Assembly (NCBI RefSeq): GCF_030694085.1
Contig: NZ_JAUXZE010000069.1
Span: forward strand, 1-52,729
Direction of reading: 5' to 3'
DNA length: 52,729 bases
Source: Tabrizicola sp.
GTDB lineage: Bacteria; Pseudomonadota; Alphaproteobacteria; Rhodobacterales; Rhodobacteraceae
Both the position numbers and the translations under genes were made by a program. The notes under the pieces are model-generated. The model was not told where the DNA came from, searched no databases, and saw nothing but the letters and a program-made list of their open reading frames with translations. Shown piece after piece: positions 34,057 to 43,208 of the stretch; within the stretch, counting starts at the first letter, position 1, and each line of letters begins with the position of its first letter.

Positions 34057-35357
34057 GTCGGGAAGATCTCGCAGAGAACCGCCGAGATGCGCTCGACCGC
34101 CGGATCTTCGGCGGTCAGGCCCAGGCTTCGCAGTTCACCGCCTAAGGTCTTGCCTATGCTGAGCACGGCGTTGGCCGAAATCGTATCGTGTATCAGCCCT
34201 TCGAGCGCCAGAACGTAGGCCTCCAGATTGAAATGGCTCTCCGCCCATAGCCTTGCCGCGGCGCCAGTTTGCATGCGCAAGCCTTCGTCGCGGGCCAGGC
34301 GTTCAAGCTGGGCGGTCAGGCTCGTCAGGTCGATATCCGCAGGGACCTTGAACACGAGGTCACCCGGCAGGTCAGAATAGAAGCCCGCGTCGGCCACAAT
34401 CAGGGGCCGACCGGCCAGCAGACCCTCGATGGCCGAACCCGAGGCGCCTTCAAGCACCGGGTTGCGTAAGCAGCAGATGACATCGGCGGCGGTGAGATGC
34501 GCGTTCAGCACCTCGTCATCCACCGATCCGTGAATCGTCAGGTGGAGGTAGCCCAAATCTGCCGCGAGCTCCTCCAGGCGCTGGCGCTCGGAGGGCTCGA
34601 TGGGGCCAACCAGGTGGTAATCGAGCGCCGCGGCGAGGGCAGGGGAGGCCGCGATGGCTGCAATGACCTTATCAGCGCACTTATTTGGGTTCATGACCCC
34701 GACGGTGAGCACAGATAACCGCGACGAACCCCGTGGCCCTAAGGCTGGAATGCCGCGGCCTGTGACGGGCATGGCGGCCGTCTGGACCGGGCCAGGGCAA
34801 CTGGCGCGCAAGCGGTCCAGATAGAACGCGGAATGGGCTAGAGCCCCCTCGCAACGCGCCGCTATCCACTCCGTCATGGGCAGGCGCTGAGCGATGTCAG
34901 CAAGAGATAGGGCCCCTGACCGGGCCGCTAGGGCGTCGGGTCTCGCCTGCGAGCCATAGGTCTGGGCGACTTGCTGGTCGTGCAGCCAACCGCGCTCGTC
35001 ATCAGGGCGCGCGCCGCCTTGCCAAAGCCATCCGCTGAATAGGTTGTAGAGATAGAAGTCGTGGAAGATTCCGACGGATGGCGCCCCTCCGAAAAGAGTA
35101 AAAGCGCCGCCGTGAAACATATAATTGTCCCCGACGTTAACAACGAGGACATCAAAATCCCGCGCTATCTGTTCTGACGATATGTTCTTCCAGTGAATGA
35201 TCTCGGCGTCGGTATCGTGTACGTCGTCCGTACTCTCAATATCTGTAGCGATGATCTTTACAGTGTGGCCTCGCGCTAAAAGCGCACGACTTACATCGGC
35301 GCCGTCGCGCCCGATGGCGGACCGCTGACTGATCGGGGAGGCCCAGGCGATCCTCAT
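34053..35357 (-). CDS. Glycosyltransferase, GT4-like, 434 aa
   Basis: GT-B type enzyme. The N-terminus MRIAWASPISQRSAIGRDGA is the usual sugar-acceptor Rossmann start. The C-terminal half has VLTVGVMNPNKCADKVIAAI and VLEGASGSAIEGLLAGRP, the donor-site region. It overlaps the upstream FkbM methyltransferase gene by four bases (ATGA), so these two are one leftward operon. It probably modifies a surface polysaccharide. Confidence 0.85.
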   Translation of the reverse strand: MRIAWASPISQRSAIGRDGADVSRALLARGHTVKIIATDIESTDDVHDTDAEIIHWKNISSEQIARDFDVLVVNVGDNYMFHGGAFTLFGGAPSVGIFHDFYLYNLFSGWLWQGGARPDDERGWLHDQQVAQTYGSQARPDALAARSGALSLADIAQRLPMTEWIAARCEGALAHSAFYLDRLRASCPGPVQTAAMPVTGRGIPALGPRGSSRLSVLTVGVMNPNKCADKVIAAIAASPALAAALDYHLVGPIEPSERQRLEELAADLGYLHLTIHGSVDDEVLNAHLTAADVICCLRNPVLEGASGSAIEGLLAGRPLIVADAGFYSDLPGDLVFKVPADIDLTSLTAQLERLARDEGLRMQTGAAARLWAESHFNLEAYVLALEGLIHDTISANAVLSIGKTLGGELRSLGLTAEDPAVERISAVLCEIFPT

Positions 35358-36610
35358 AGAGGAAGGCGGGTCTTGGCCGCGCCCTTTGGCCGAACGAAGG
35401 CCAGATTGATCGAGACCACATCGACGAGATCAGCCGGCGAAACCCGCCGACACACCCCGGTCGGCTCTTCAATCGCGTAGGCCTGAAAACCGGCCTTCTT
35501 AAAGGCGTCGAACCACGACTTCGGCGTCAGCCCAATGCGAGCAAGATGGGAGGGGCCGTACTCGGCCACGATCGCCAGATCTGGATTTTCACTCAAGAGC
35601 CGGTCCATGCCCGATAAGACGTCTAGCTCCGCACCCTCAACGTCGATCTTGACCACGTCCAGGCGCTGATCTGGTCCGATTATATCGTCCAGCCGGCTGA
35701 CCTGGACCGTAACGTCGCGGCCATCGCCGTCCTCCTGTGGCAAGGCATAAAGGGAGCTGTGGCCAATCACCGGACTGATATGGAACATCCGCTCCTCGGT
35801 GAGCGCGCCCGCAGCCTGGTCGAAGACCTCAACCCACCTTAGGCCATTGAGTTTCAACGTCTTCTCAAGCTGAGCTCTCGGACCGGCCTCAGGCTCGAAG
35901 GCGAAGACCTTACCTGAAGGCCCCGTGGCGACCGCGCAGGATAGGGTGAGCAGGCCGACATTGGCGCCCACATCGGCCACCCCCATGCCGGGCTGGATGA
36001 GCGCGTTAAGAACCCGTCGCGTCCCCGGCTCCAAGCCTCCCGACGAGGCGTTGGCGACCATCACTGCGAATATCGGCTCCTGGCGCGGGATCATTGCGTA
36101 GCCATCACGCAATCTGACGGCATAGGAGGTCTCATCGAAAGCGATCAGCGGCCTGACCTTAATGTCCAGCTCGTCAAACCGTGGCCCCATCAGGCCAGGC
36201 AAGTTGCTGACCTCACGACTAACGCTTGCGACTGATGCGTCCACGCTGACGAGGGCGTTTCCAAGCGCGCCTTGAGTGGCCTCTGCTAGGCTTGTGAGTC
36301 GATGCACCATGAACTCAAGCCGTTCATTTTGCGCGCTCATGGCCTCAAGGCGATCCTGCAGAGCGCCCTGAACCGTCAGGACGTGTGTCAGGCGGTGTTC
36401 AACCGAAGCGGTGAGGTAACGTCGGGCATAGTCAGCCAAGCGGCCAAAAAGGCGGCCGCGCAAAGTTAATGGCCGCAGATTGGCCGATGAAGCCACAGCG
36501 GCTTCCAGCCTCTCGGTTGGAGGCTGATCAGACGCATGGGACGGAGGACCGCTCTCCGCGCTAGCTGACACGGCGTTCTTGATGCTGAGAGAGATTTGGG
36601 CGCGCGCCAC
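35354..36610 (-). CDS. FkbM-family methyltransferase with N-terminal coiled coil, 418 aa
   Basis: The C-terminal half is a class I methyltransferase of the FkbM type: GMGVADVGANVGLLTLSCA (motif I), FAFEPEAGPRAQLEK, and the family signature VVKIDVEGAELDVLSGM. The N-terminal 180 residues include a coiled coil (QDRLEAMSAQNERLEFMVHR). It starts at a GTG with AGGA upstream. FkbM enzymes commonly O-methylate sugars. The coiled coil suggests assembly with the glycosyltransferase encoded next to it. The 150 bases upstream hold no gene. Confidence 0.9.
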   Translation of the reverse strand: MARAQISLSIKNAVSASAESGPPSHASDQPPTERLEAAVASSANLRPLTLRGRLFGRLADYARRYLTASVEHRLTHVLTVQGALQDRLEAMSAQNERLEFMVHRLTSLAEATQGALGNALVSVDASVASVSREVSNLPGLMGPRFDELDIKVRPLIAFDETSYAVRLRDGYAMIPRQEPIFAVMVANASSGGLEPGTRRVLNALIQPGMGVADVGANVGLLTLSCAVATGPSGKVFAFEPEAGPRAQLEKTLKLNGLRWVEVFDQAAGALTEERMFHISPVIGHSSLYALPQEDGDGRDVTVQVSRLDDIIGPDQRLDVVKIDVEGAELDVLSGMDRLLSENPDLAIVAEYGPSHLARIGLTPKSWFDAFKKAGFQAYAIEEPTGVCRRVSPADLVDVVSINLAFVRPKGAAKTRLPL

Positions 36611-36761
36611 TTAAGTCCATTCCTAAAAATCGAGGGGATCGATCAGGTCGTATGATAGAGCGGGGAGGGGCCGCCAAGGATCGAACGAGTAGTCCAAGAA
36701 CGGTGCGATTCCATCACAGCTCAAAACTGAGCAACTTACCAAGCTAGGGCACTCGACATCC

Positions 36762-37844
36762 TCACGCTTCACGCTGGCTTAAGGCTGTGATTGTAGGGAA
36801 TGACCGCACCTTGTGCGCCTCCAGTACCTGAAGACTGACGACCTCCTCAATCAGGAATAGCGGCCGGCCCTTGGTCTGCATATAGGCCCGCCCGACATAC
36901 TCCCCCAGGATAGCCAGGCAGGTCAGCTGAGCTGTCGAAAATAGAATCACCAGCAAGGCTAGGCTCGTATAGCCAGGCGCCCGAATGGGACTGAGGAAGA
37001 ACGCCAGGAAGACATAGGCGATCATGGCTATGGCGAAGCCTACGCCAAGCAGCGCCAGAAGGCTGGCAAGACGCAGCGGCGCGTTGGAAAAGCCCACCAG
37101 GGCGTCCATCGCCAACCGAACCATCTTCCGAAGTGTGTAGCCGGTTTCCCCTGCCAGCCTGGCGTCGCGATCGTAAAGCAGCTCGCTCTGGCGTCCGCCC
37201 AGCCAGGCGACCATTCCGCGAAGGAAGCGGTCATGCTCAGGCATCGCCTTGAGGCGCTCTACGATGCGGCGTGACACCAGGCGGAAGTCACCCGTGTCGG
37301 CCGGGATCTCGACGTTAGAGACCGCGCGCAGGAAGCGGTAAAATAGCGCCGCCGACCAAAGCTTGAACCGCGTCTCATTCGCCCGGGTCCTGCGGCGGCC
37401 AAAGACAACGTCAAACCCCTCATCCATCCGCGCCATCATCGCCGCCAGAAGTTCCGGCGGGTCCTGCAAGTCGGCGTCGATAATCAGAACCCTCTCGCCT
37501 CTCGTCAGGCTCAGACCGGCGGTGACGGCCAGCTGATGCCCATGGTTCCGAGCCAGATTGACGCCCACGACCTGCGGGGTTTGAGCGGCCAGGGATTGGA
37601 TGAGGCTCCAGGTTTCGTCCCGCGAGCCGTCATTGACCAGCACGAGTTCGTAGTCGCTCCCCACCACGGCTTGGCAAGCCATGGTCATGCGCGCAGCGAA
37701 GTCTGGCAGGGAACCCGCTTCATTATAACAAGGGGCAAGGACGCTGAGCCGCGGCCTTGGAGGCGACAGATTAGGCTGACGCGAAGCGGCGGGTTTCCTG
37801 CGCCGGCGCGAGGATATGGAACGGATGGGCGGCGAAGACAGCAT
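36762..37844 (-). CDS. GtrB/DPM1-like GT2 glycosyltransferase, 360 aa
   Basis: Transfers a sugar to polyprenyl phosphate. The GT2 domain has LSVLAPCYNEAGSL, VLVNDGSRDETW and the catalytic IIDADLQDPPELL. Two C-terminal membrane helices follow (LLALLGVGFAIAMIAYVFL and SLALLVILFSTAQLTCLAIL). The N-terminal 30 residues are basic and may be an extension. It is divergent from the membrane-protein gene at 37957. Such enzymes supply lipid-linked sugars for modification of polysaccharide outside the inner membrane. Confidence 0.92.
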   Translation of the reverse strand: MLSSPPIRSISSRRRRKPAASRQPNLSPPRPRLSVLAPCYNEAGSLPDFAARMTMACQAVVGSDYELVLVNDGSRDETWSLIQSLAAQTPQVVGVNLARNHGHQLAVTAGLSLTRGERVLIIDADLQDPPELLAAMMARMDEGFDVVFGRRRTRANETRFKLWSAALFYRFLRAVSNVEIPADTGDFRLVSRRIVERLKAMPEHDRFLRGMVAWLGGRQSELLYDRDARLAGETGYTLRKMVRLAMDALVGFSNAPLRLASLLALLGVGFAIAMIAYVFLAFFLSPIRAPGYTSLALLVILFSTAQLTCLAILGEYVGRAYMQTKGRPLFLIEEVVSLQVLEAHKVRSFPTITALSQREA

Positions 37845-37956
37845 AGGTCTCGTCTACCATAGCGTCGCGCGCGTCGCGCGCCGGTCGACAGGCTCCTGTA
37901 TCCGGCTGGCCGCCCCCTGTGGCCTCTTGTAAGACCGCAGCGGTTGGGAGCCTCGC

Positions 37957-39900
37957 ATGCAGCGCAGCACGGTTGGTAAGGCGATGGTGGCGATCGCCCC
38001 TCCCCTGGTGGCGGTGATCTATGTCTGTGCGCTTAGCGCCATCGTCTTCCACGACAAGCTGCTCAGCAACTCTGTCGATCTGGCGCACCATCTGCAGCTC
38101 GTTGAGGCGCTCAAGGCCGGTGGAGCCTTGCCAGCCTCAAGCGCGGCCTATCTCAGCGAGATGTACGTCTATCCAAACCTGGCTCACCGGCTGGCGGCCT
38201 TGTGGGTCGGGTTGGGATCAAACAGCCTCAACGCCCTGGGCGTGACAGCCTACGCCGCCGCCGGTCTCATATGGCTCTGTCTGATCGAGATCGCCCGCCG
38301 CATCTCCTTAAAAGCCATGCTGGCCAGTCTGGCGCTGGGGTTGCTGCTTATGCACCGGGGACAAATGCTTCTTGGCCAGGAAGTTGTGGGAAATTTCTTC
38401 TACGCACAACTTGTCGCAGAGGCCCTCTTTGTTGTTTCTTACGTTATTGGGGTCAAACTTGTCACCCGCGCGCCGGTCGCCTTTGCCCTATTTGCGCCGG
38501 CCGCGGTGTTCATCTGCGGTGAGGTTCATCAGCTGGGAGCGTTGAAACTCGCTCTGGCCCTAGCCCTCGTGGCCGCAGCCTACGCTTGGCGGGCCTGGCA
38601 GGAGACGCGCCAAATCGCAGCGCCCTACCTCATAACCCTGGTGTCAGCCCCGCTTATGGTGGTGGCCAACCCCCACTTTCTGGCGATGGCCAGGATTGCG
38701 GGCAACAACGGCAGCGTCGAGTTTGGGGTCTCCATCCCCCCGGCGCTGATCGGAACCGCCGCCGCTCTGCTCCTGGCGCTCAGCCTAAGCCTTTTCGTCT
38801 CAGACTGGCGCAAGGCGTCCAAGCATGCCGGCTCAGCGGGCCTACTGGCGATGATTGGCGCGGCCACAGCGATCGCAGCGCTTCTGCAATCGCTCGCCTG
38901 GAGCTTCGGGGCGGGATCAGAATATGCCGTCCTGAAGCACGCCTTTGGCGTCATCACGCTCCTGGTCTTCATCATTCCTGCGGTGCTCTTCTCCGCGGGG
39001 CCTAGATCCACAGCCCAGTCATGGGGGTGGCAGGTCAATGGCGTCCTTCTGGTGACGGCCCATCTCCTGGTTCTGCTGGGCCTCTATGGCGCGACATCCA
39101 AGCTCGACGTGGACGCTACCGCCGGGCTTCTCGCCCGAGTGGAGGCCGTCGTCGACGCAGGTCGCCTATCGGAGCCTCCGCTGACCTATTTCGTCTCCGA
39201 TCAACACCCCGCAATCGTCAACTACATGGCCACGGTCGCGGTCCTGCAGACGCCGCGTGACGCCTTGGCCCTGACCATCCTGCAGACCCATCCGGCGACC
39301 GCGCTGCTCGATGTGCCCGAGGTGCTCACAGAGCATGGGGACCCGCGCTACGACGCGCGCCCGTGTCGCCAAGGCCCTAACCGCGAGCACCTGGTGCTCC
39401 TCTCCGGTCGATGCCTTTCCACCCAGGCCTATGCCCGAAAGGGGCTGGTTCTGGGGACCCGCGTCTTCTTCAAGGCCGGCGAGACGGGCGGCGCCTACCT
39501 TAAGGCAGGCTGGAGCGCCCCGGAGCTCGGCGGCGCTTGGTCAGACGCCAAGGTGGCTCAAGTCGTCTTACCGCTCGACGAACCGCGTCTGCGCCCCGTC
39601 CAGGTGCGGATTCAGGCGTTCGGCTTCCTGCCGACCCCAACCTCCACGCTCAAGGCGGAAATCTCTGTCGCGGGCGGGCGGGCCCAGGCCTTCACCTTCG
39701 ACAGCGCTCACCCGGCGCATCTCTTCGAATTGGACGTACCTGGCCACCCTCTCGGTTCGAGGGAAATCACCTTGAATGTGCGCGTGCCAGATGCGATCTC
39801 GCCCGCAGAGCTCGGCCTTGGGCCCGATCAGCGACGCCTAGGCCTTGGCATTGAGGCGGCGCAGATTGTCTATGCCCCCCAGGGGGAACCTGGTGGCTAG
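37957..39900 (+). CDS. Polytopic membrane protein, possible GT-C-like enzyme, 647 aa
   Basis: The first 380 residues contain about ten transmembrane segments. The first extracytoplasmic loop has acidic and His residues (SVDLAHHLQL), as in GT-C glycosyltransferases. Residues 400-647 are soluble, with beta-rich sandwich-like sequence (VRIQAFGFLPTP, REITLNVRVPD). Together with the divergent GtrB-like gene this suggests a three-part modification system, but no specific family is recognised. The start has GGGAG upstream. The next gene overlaps its end. Confidence 0.65.
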   Translation: MQRSTVGKAMVAIAPPLVAVIYVCALSAIVFHDKLLSNSVDLAHHLQLVEALKAGGALPASSAAYLSEMYVYPNLAHRLAALWVGLGSNSLNALGVTAYAAAGLIWLCLIEIARRISLKAMLASLALGLLLMHRGQMLLGQEVVGNFFYAQLVAEALFVVSYVIGVKLVTRAPVAFALFAPAAVFICGEVHQLGALKLALALALVAAAYAWRAWQETRQIAAPYLITLVSAPLMVVANPHFLAMARIAGNNGSVEFGVSIPPALIGTAAALLLALSLSLFVSDWRKASKHAGSAGLLAMIGAATAIAALLQSLAWSFGAGSEYAVLKHAFGVITLLVFIIPAVLFSAGPRSTAQSWGWQVNGVLLVTAHLLVLLGLYGATSKLDVDATAGLLARVEAVVDAGRLSEPPLTYFVSDQHPAIVNYMATVAVLQTPRDALALTILQTHPATALLDVPEVLTEHGDPRYDARPCRQGPNREHLVLLSGRCLSTQAYARKGLVLGTRVFFKAGETGGAYLKAGWSAPELGGAWSDAKVAQVVLPLDEPRLRPVQVRIQAFGFLPTPTSTLKAEISVAGGRAQAFTFDSAHPAHLFELDVPGHPLGSREITLNVRVPDAISPAELGLGPDQRRLGLGIEAAQIVYAPQGEPGG

Positions 39901-40936
39901 GGGGCGACTTGCAGACATGACCCGTCGCCCACAACGCGCGGGAACCGGCCGCCTGAAGTTCCTTGCCGGGCTCCTGCTTTCTGGGCTCGCCCTGATCTTG
40001 CTGTTTCGAGGCGTGCGCCTCAGCGAGCTTTGGGGAGTTCTGGAAAAGATCAGGGTTGGCTGGCTTGCTGTCGCAGGTCTCGCCGTGGCTTGCGACTACG
40101 GCGTCCGCATCTTGCGCTGGCGCCTAATGCTGCGGGTGCGCAACCCAGATCTCCCCTACTGGAAATGCGCAGGGCCCCTTTTGGGAAGCATGGCGCTTAA
40201 CAACCTCCTGCCGCTGCGGCTTGGGGATGTGGCTCGCGCAACGGCGTTTTCAGCTCCGCTGGGCGTCAGCACCAGCTTTGCGACCGGAACTATGGTGGTG
40301 GAGCGCTGCGCCGACCTCCTGGCCCTGCTGCTCGGCGCCAGCATCGGTCTCCTGGCCTACCAGGGGCAAGGCTCGAGTATTGTGGCGCTGACCGCCGGGG
40401 TGATCGGCGGTGGAGCCCTGCTTGCGATCGGACTGGTCATTGTACTGGGCCCTCACCTGCTGGCGCGTTTGCGAAGGCTCGCCTACTTCCAAAAGCCCAC
40501 GCCCGGACGCGTGATGGAGGCCATTGTCGCCTTCTTCGACGCCATGGGCGAGTTGCGCCGGCCTGGGATTCTCTTCGGCCTGGGAATGTCGACAATCGCA
40601 GCATGGATCCTGGAAGGCCTGGTGTTTTATGCCGCGTTCCAGGCCGTCGGCGCGAGCCTCATGCCCTTGGGCGCTCTCTTCGTCACCTGCACAGCCTCGC
40701 TGGCCACAATCATTCCCTCCAGCCCCGGCTACATCGGCACCTTTCATCTGGCCGTCCAACAAGCTGCTCAGCTGCTGGGGGTCTCACTGGGCAACGCCAC
40801 CATCGCCGCCATCGTGGTCCATGGCGCCCTCTGGCTTCTCGTAACCGGCGCTGGGGTGGCCTGGCTGGGCGCTCGCGGCCTGCAATCCGCTATAGGCGCG
40901 GCCAAAACGCGACGAATTCAGGGAGAGCAAGTTTGA
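39893..40936 (+). CDS. Flippase-like/LPG-synthase transmembrane family protein, 347 aa
   Basis: About eight membrane helices. The sequence matches the lysylphosphatidylglycerol synthase transmembrane (UPF0104, AglD-like) pattern: RILRWRLMLR, SMALNNLLPLRLGDVARA and IIPSSPGYIGTFHLAV. The start is uncertain. A GTG at 39893 has AGGGGGA just upstream and overlaps the previous gene; an ATG at 39917 is the alternative. Its TGA overlaps the TTG of the next gene. Members take part in lipid-linked glycan handling; the substrate here is unknown. Confidence 0.85.
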   Translation: MARGRLADMTRRPQRAGTGRLKFLAGLLLSGLALILLFRGVRLSELWGVLEKIRVGWLAVAGLAVACDYGVRILRWRLMLRVRNPDLPYWKCAGPLLGSMALNNLLPLRLGDVARATAFSAPLGVSTSFATGTMVVERCADLLALLLGASIGLLAYQGQGSSIVALTAGVIGGGALLAIGLVIVLGPHLLARLRRLAYFQKPTPGRVMEAIVAFFDAMGELRRPGILFGLGMSTIAAWILEGLVFYAAFQAVGASLMPLGALFVTCTASLATIIPSSPGYIGTFHLAVQQAAQLLGVSLGNATIAAIVVHGALWLLVTGAGVAWLGARGLQSAIGAAKTRRIQGEQV

Positions 40937-42237
40937 CGATCGCGATTGTCGGCGCCGGCTTTACAGGCCTTTCAGCCGCCTACGACCTGGCTAAGGCGGG
41001 GCGGAAGGTCATCGTTTTCGACAGCGATGGCGAGCCAGGCGGCCTGGCTGGCGGGTTTCCAATCGGCAGCTCAACCTTGTTGGAAAAATTCTACCATCAC
41101 TGGTTTGTCAGCGATCGACACATCATGGATCTGATCGCCGACCTCGGCTTGCAGAACAACATCCTGCATCGGCAGTCCCAGACCGGACTGTATTATAACA
41201 ACAGACTATTTCGCCTCTCCTCGCCTGTTGATGTTCTAAAGTTTACCGCCCTTCCCTTCCTTGATCGCCTTCGGCTGGGCTTTCTTGTTCTGCAGGTCCG
41301 GATGATCAAGGACTGGCGGAGCATCGAGCACCTCAGCGTTGAAGAATGGCTCGTGGGACTTTGTGGCCGGCGCGTCTACGACCTCGTCTGGGCGCCGCTG
41401 CTCGACGCAAAGTTCTCCACCTATAAGGATGAAATCTCGGCCACCTGGTTTCTGCTCAAGCTTCAGCTGCGCGGCGGCAGCCGCGGCAAAAACGGCTCCG
41501 AAATCCTGGCCTACTACAAAGGCGGCTTCGCCGCCCTCGCCCAGCAGCTACGCAACGCCATTGTCGCGGCCGGCGGTGAAGTGCGATTGGGTCAGACGGT
41601 TTCCCAGATTGATGTTCACGAGGGCCAAGCGACCGGGGTGCGATTGGCGTCTGGCGAGCAGGTCCCCGCCGACCAGATCTTGTTGACCACAGCCCTCCCG
41701 ATCGCCGCCGACCTGCTGGCGCAATCGGCGCCGAGCGATTGGCTACAGGCCCTGAGAAAGGTCCAGTACCTCGCCAACCGCTGTATCGTTCTGGAGCTCG
41801 ATCGCAGCCTCTCGACAACCTATTGGATCAATGTCAACGAGCCCGGCTTTCCCTTCGTCGGCGTTATCGAGCATACAAATTTTGAGCCGCCAGAGACATA
41901 TGGCGGAAAGCATATCGTATACCTCTCTAGGTACATGCCGGACTCAGATCCGCTCTATACGATATCCGATGACCTGTATGTTGCGTACGCTCTGCCCTAT
42001 ATTAAGCGCATGTTCCCTGACTTTGACGAGAGCTGGATACACGCCGCTCACGTCTGGAAGGCTGATCACGCCCAGCCCGTCACGACCCGTAACTATTCGA
42101 AGATGATCCCGTCACATGTCACGCCCATCAAGGGGGTGACCCTGTTCAGCATGGCGCAAATCTATCCCGAAGATCGCGGCACCAACTACGCCGTGCGCGA
42201 GGGGCGCAAGGCCGCCGCGTTGCTCACCCCGCCCTAG
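40933..42237 (+). CDS. NAD(P)/FAD-dependent oxidoreductase (amine oxidase/phytoene desaturase-like), 434 aa
   Basis: The N-terminal FAD-binding Rossmann motif TIAIVGAGFTGLSAAYDLA runs from residue 2 to 20, with EPGGLAGG further on. The C-terminal FAD contact (DRGTNYAVREGRKAAAL) is present. It starts at TTG 40933, inside the stop of the previous gene, with GGGAGAG upstream. Similar enzymes occur next to GT2 and flippase-like genes in glycan clusters; the substrate may be a polyprenyl lipid or a nucleotide sugar. The cluster context supports surface-glycan synthesis. Confidence 0.88.
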   Translation: MTIAIVGAGFTGLSAAYDLAKAGRKVIVFDSDGEPGGLAGGFPIGSSTLLEKFYHHWFVSDRHIMDLIADLGLQNNILHRQSQTGLYYNNRLFRLSSPVDVLKFTALPFLDRLRLGFLVLQVRMIKDWRSIEHLSVEEWLVGLCGRRVYDLVWAPLLDAKFSTYKDEISATWFLLKLQLRGGSRGKNGSEILAYYKGGFAALAQQLRNAIVAAGGEVRLGQTVSQIDVHEGQATGVRLASGEQVPADQILLTTALPIAADLLAQSAPSDWLQALRKVQYLANRCIVLELDRSLSTTYWINVNEPGFPFVGVIEHTNFEPPETYGGKHIVYLSRYMPDSDPLYTISDDLYVAYALPYIKRMFPDFDESWIHAAHVWKADHAQPVTTRNYSKMIPSHVTPIKGVTLFSMAQIYPEDRGTNYAVREGRKAAALLTPP

Positions 42238-42248
42238 TCCGCACGCCC

Positions 42249-42272
42249 AGGTGTCCACGTGTGGACGCGTCT
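42249..42272. repeat. Distant partition-like palindrome
   Basis: GTCCAC-GT-GTGGAC at 42253-42266 is a perfect inverted repeat, sitting in the 120-base gap between the oxidoreductase gene and the ABC permease gene. It matches the repeats upstream of parA, about 9 kb away. Confidence 0.7.
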
Positions 42273-42357
42273 GTAAAACGCCGCCCTTCGACCGCTTGTC
42301 CGCCATGCGTCCCTCTGATAGAGCTGCGCGGCGGCGCGCGCAAAAAGTAAATCCGAC

Positions 42358-43191
42358 ATGACCCCCGAAAAGACAGCCGTCTACAGCGCGACGACCAGAA
42401 AATCTCAGCTCCTCGCAGATGGAGCAAAAGATATTGTCGCAGCGTTTTCGCAACATCATATCTGGATAACTATGGCGCTGCATGACATCCGCATGCGCTA
42501 TCGGGGATCAATACTTGGGCCGTGGTGGATTACGCTGTCCATGGGCTTCTTGATTGCTGGGATGAGCGTTCTATACGCCAGTCTCATGAACCTGGAACTC
42601 AAGGCTTACGTGCCTTGGTTGGCGTGCGGCATCGTTGTCTGGGGACTGATCACCAGCACCCTGACGGAGGGTTGCGACGCCTTTATCGGCGGCGGCCCAA
42701 TTATCCGGCAGAGCGCCACCCCCATCTTCACGTTCGTGCTGCGAACCCTGACCCGCAATCTCATGGTGTTTGGGCACAACGTTGTAATTGTCGCCGTTGT
42801 CGCGGTCATTTTTGGCTTTTGGAAGGACATTAGGCCCTTCGAGGTTCTCCTCGGACTGGCCGCCGTCCTGGCCAATCTCTCCTGGATCGTGGCCCTCATC
42901 GCCCTGGCCTCAGCGCGCTTTCGCGATGTGCCTCAGATCGTCGCCTCTATCCTGCAGATCGCGCTCTTCCTAACCCCGGTCTTCTGGCACACCGAGCAGC
43001 TCACTGGGCGCCCCGCCATCCTCTGGCTCAATCCCTTCTACTATCTGCTCGAGGTGATCCGGGCGCCGCTCGTGGGTGGCGCAACCAACACTGACGCCTG
43101 GGCCGTTGTCGTCCTCATGGCCCTGCTCGGCTGGTTGGTGATGTTCCCCCTCTTCGCCGCCCATCGGCGCCGCGTCGTCCACTATCTCTAG
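42358..43191 (+). CDS. wzm: ABC-2 polysaccharide export permease (Wzm type), 277 aa
   Basis: Inner-membrane channel for finished polysaccharide. It starts with the family signature LHDIRMRYRGSILGPWW near residues 41-57, followed by six membrane helices. The end (LNPFYYLLEVIRAPLVG) is also typical. The start is an ATG with a weak ribosome site. It is followed 17 bases later by the matching ATPase. It is the likely exporter of the O-antigen or of the polysaccharide made by this region. Confidence 0.93.
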   Translation: MTPEKTAVYSATTRKSQLLADGAKDIVAAFSQHHIWITMALHDIRMRYRGSILGPWWITLSMGFLIAGMSVLYASLMNLELKAYVPWLACGIVVWGLITSTLTEGCDAFIGGGPIIRQSATPIFTFVLRTLTRNLMVFGHNVVIVAVVAVIFGFWKDIRPFEVLLGLAAVLANLSWIVALIALASARFRDVPQIVASILQIALFLTPVFWHTEQLTGRPAILWLNPFYYLLEVIRAPLVGGATNTDAWAVVVLMALLGWLVMFPLFAAHRRRVVHYL

Positions 43192-43208
43192 ATCTTCTGG
43201 GGCCCTGC

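Noticed and set aside
36640..36760. Possible leftward tRNA or tRNA relic (GTTCGATCC-like element)
   Set aside because: No acceptor or T-stem pairing could be found; only a short GCTCA/TGAGC hairpin remains.
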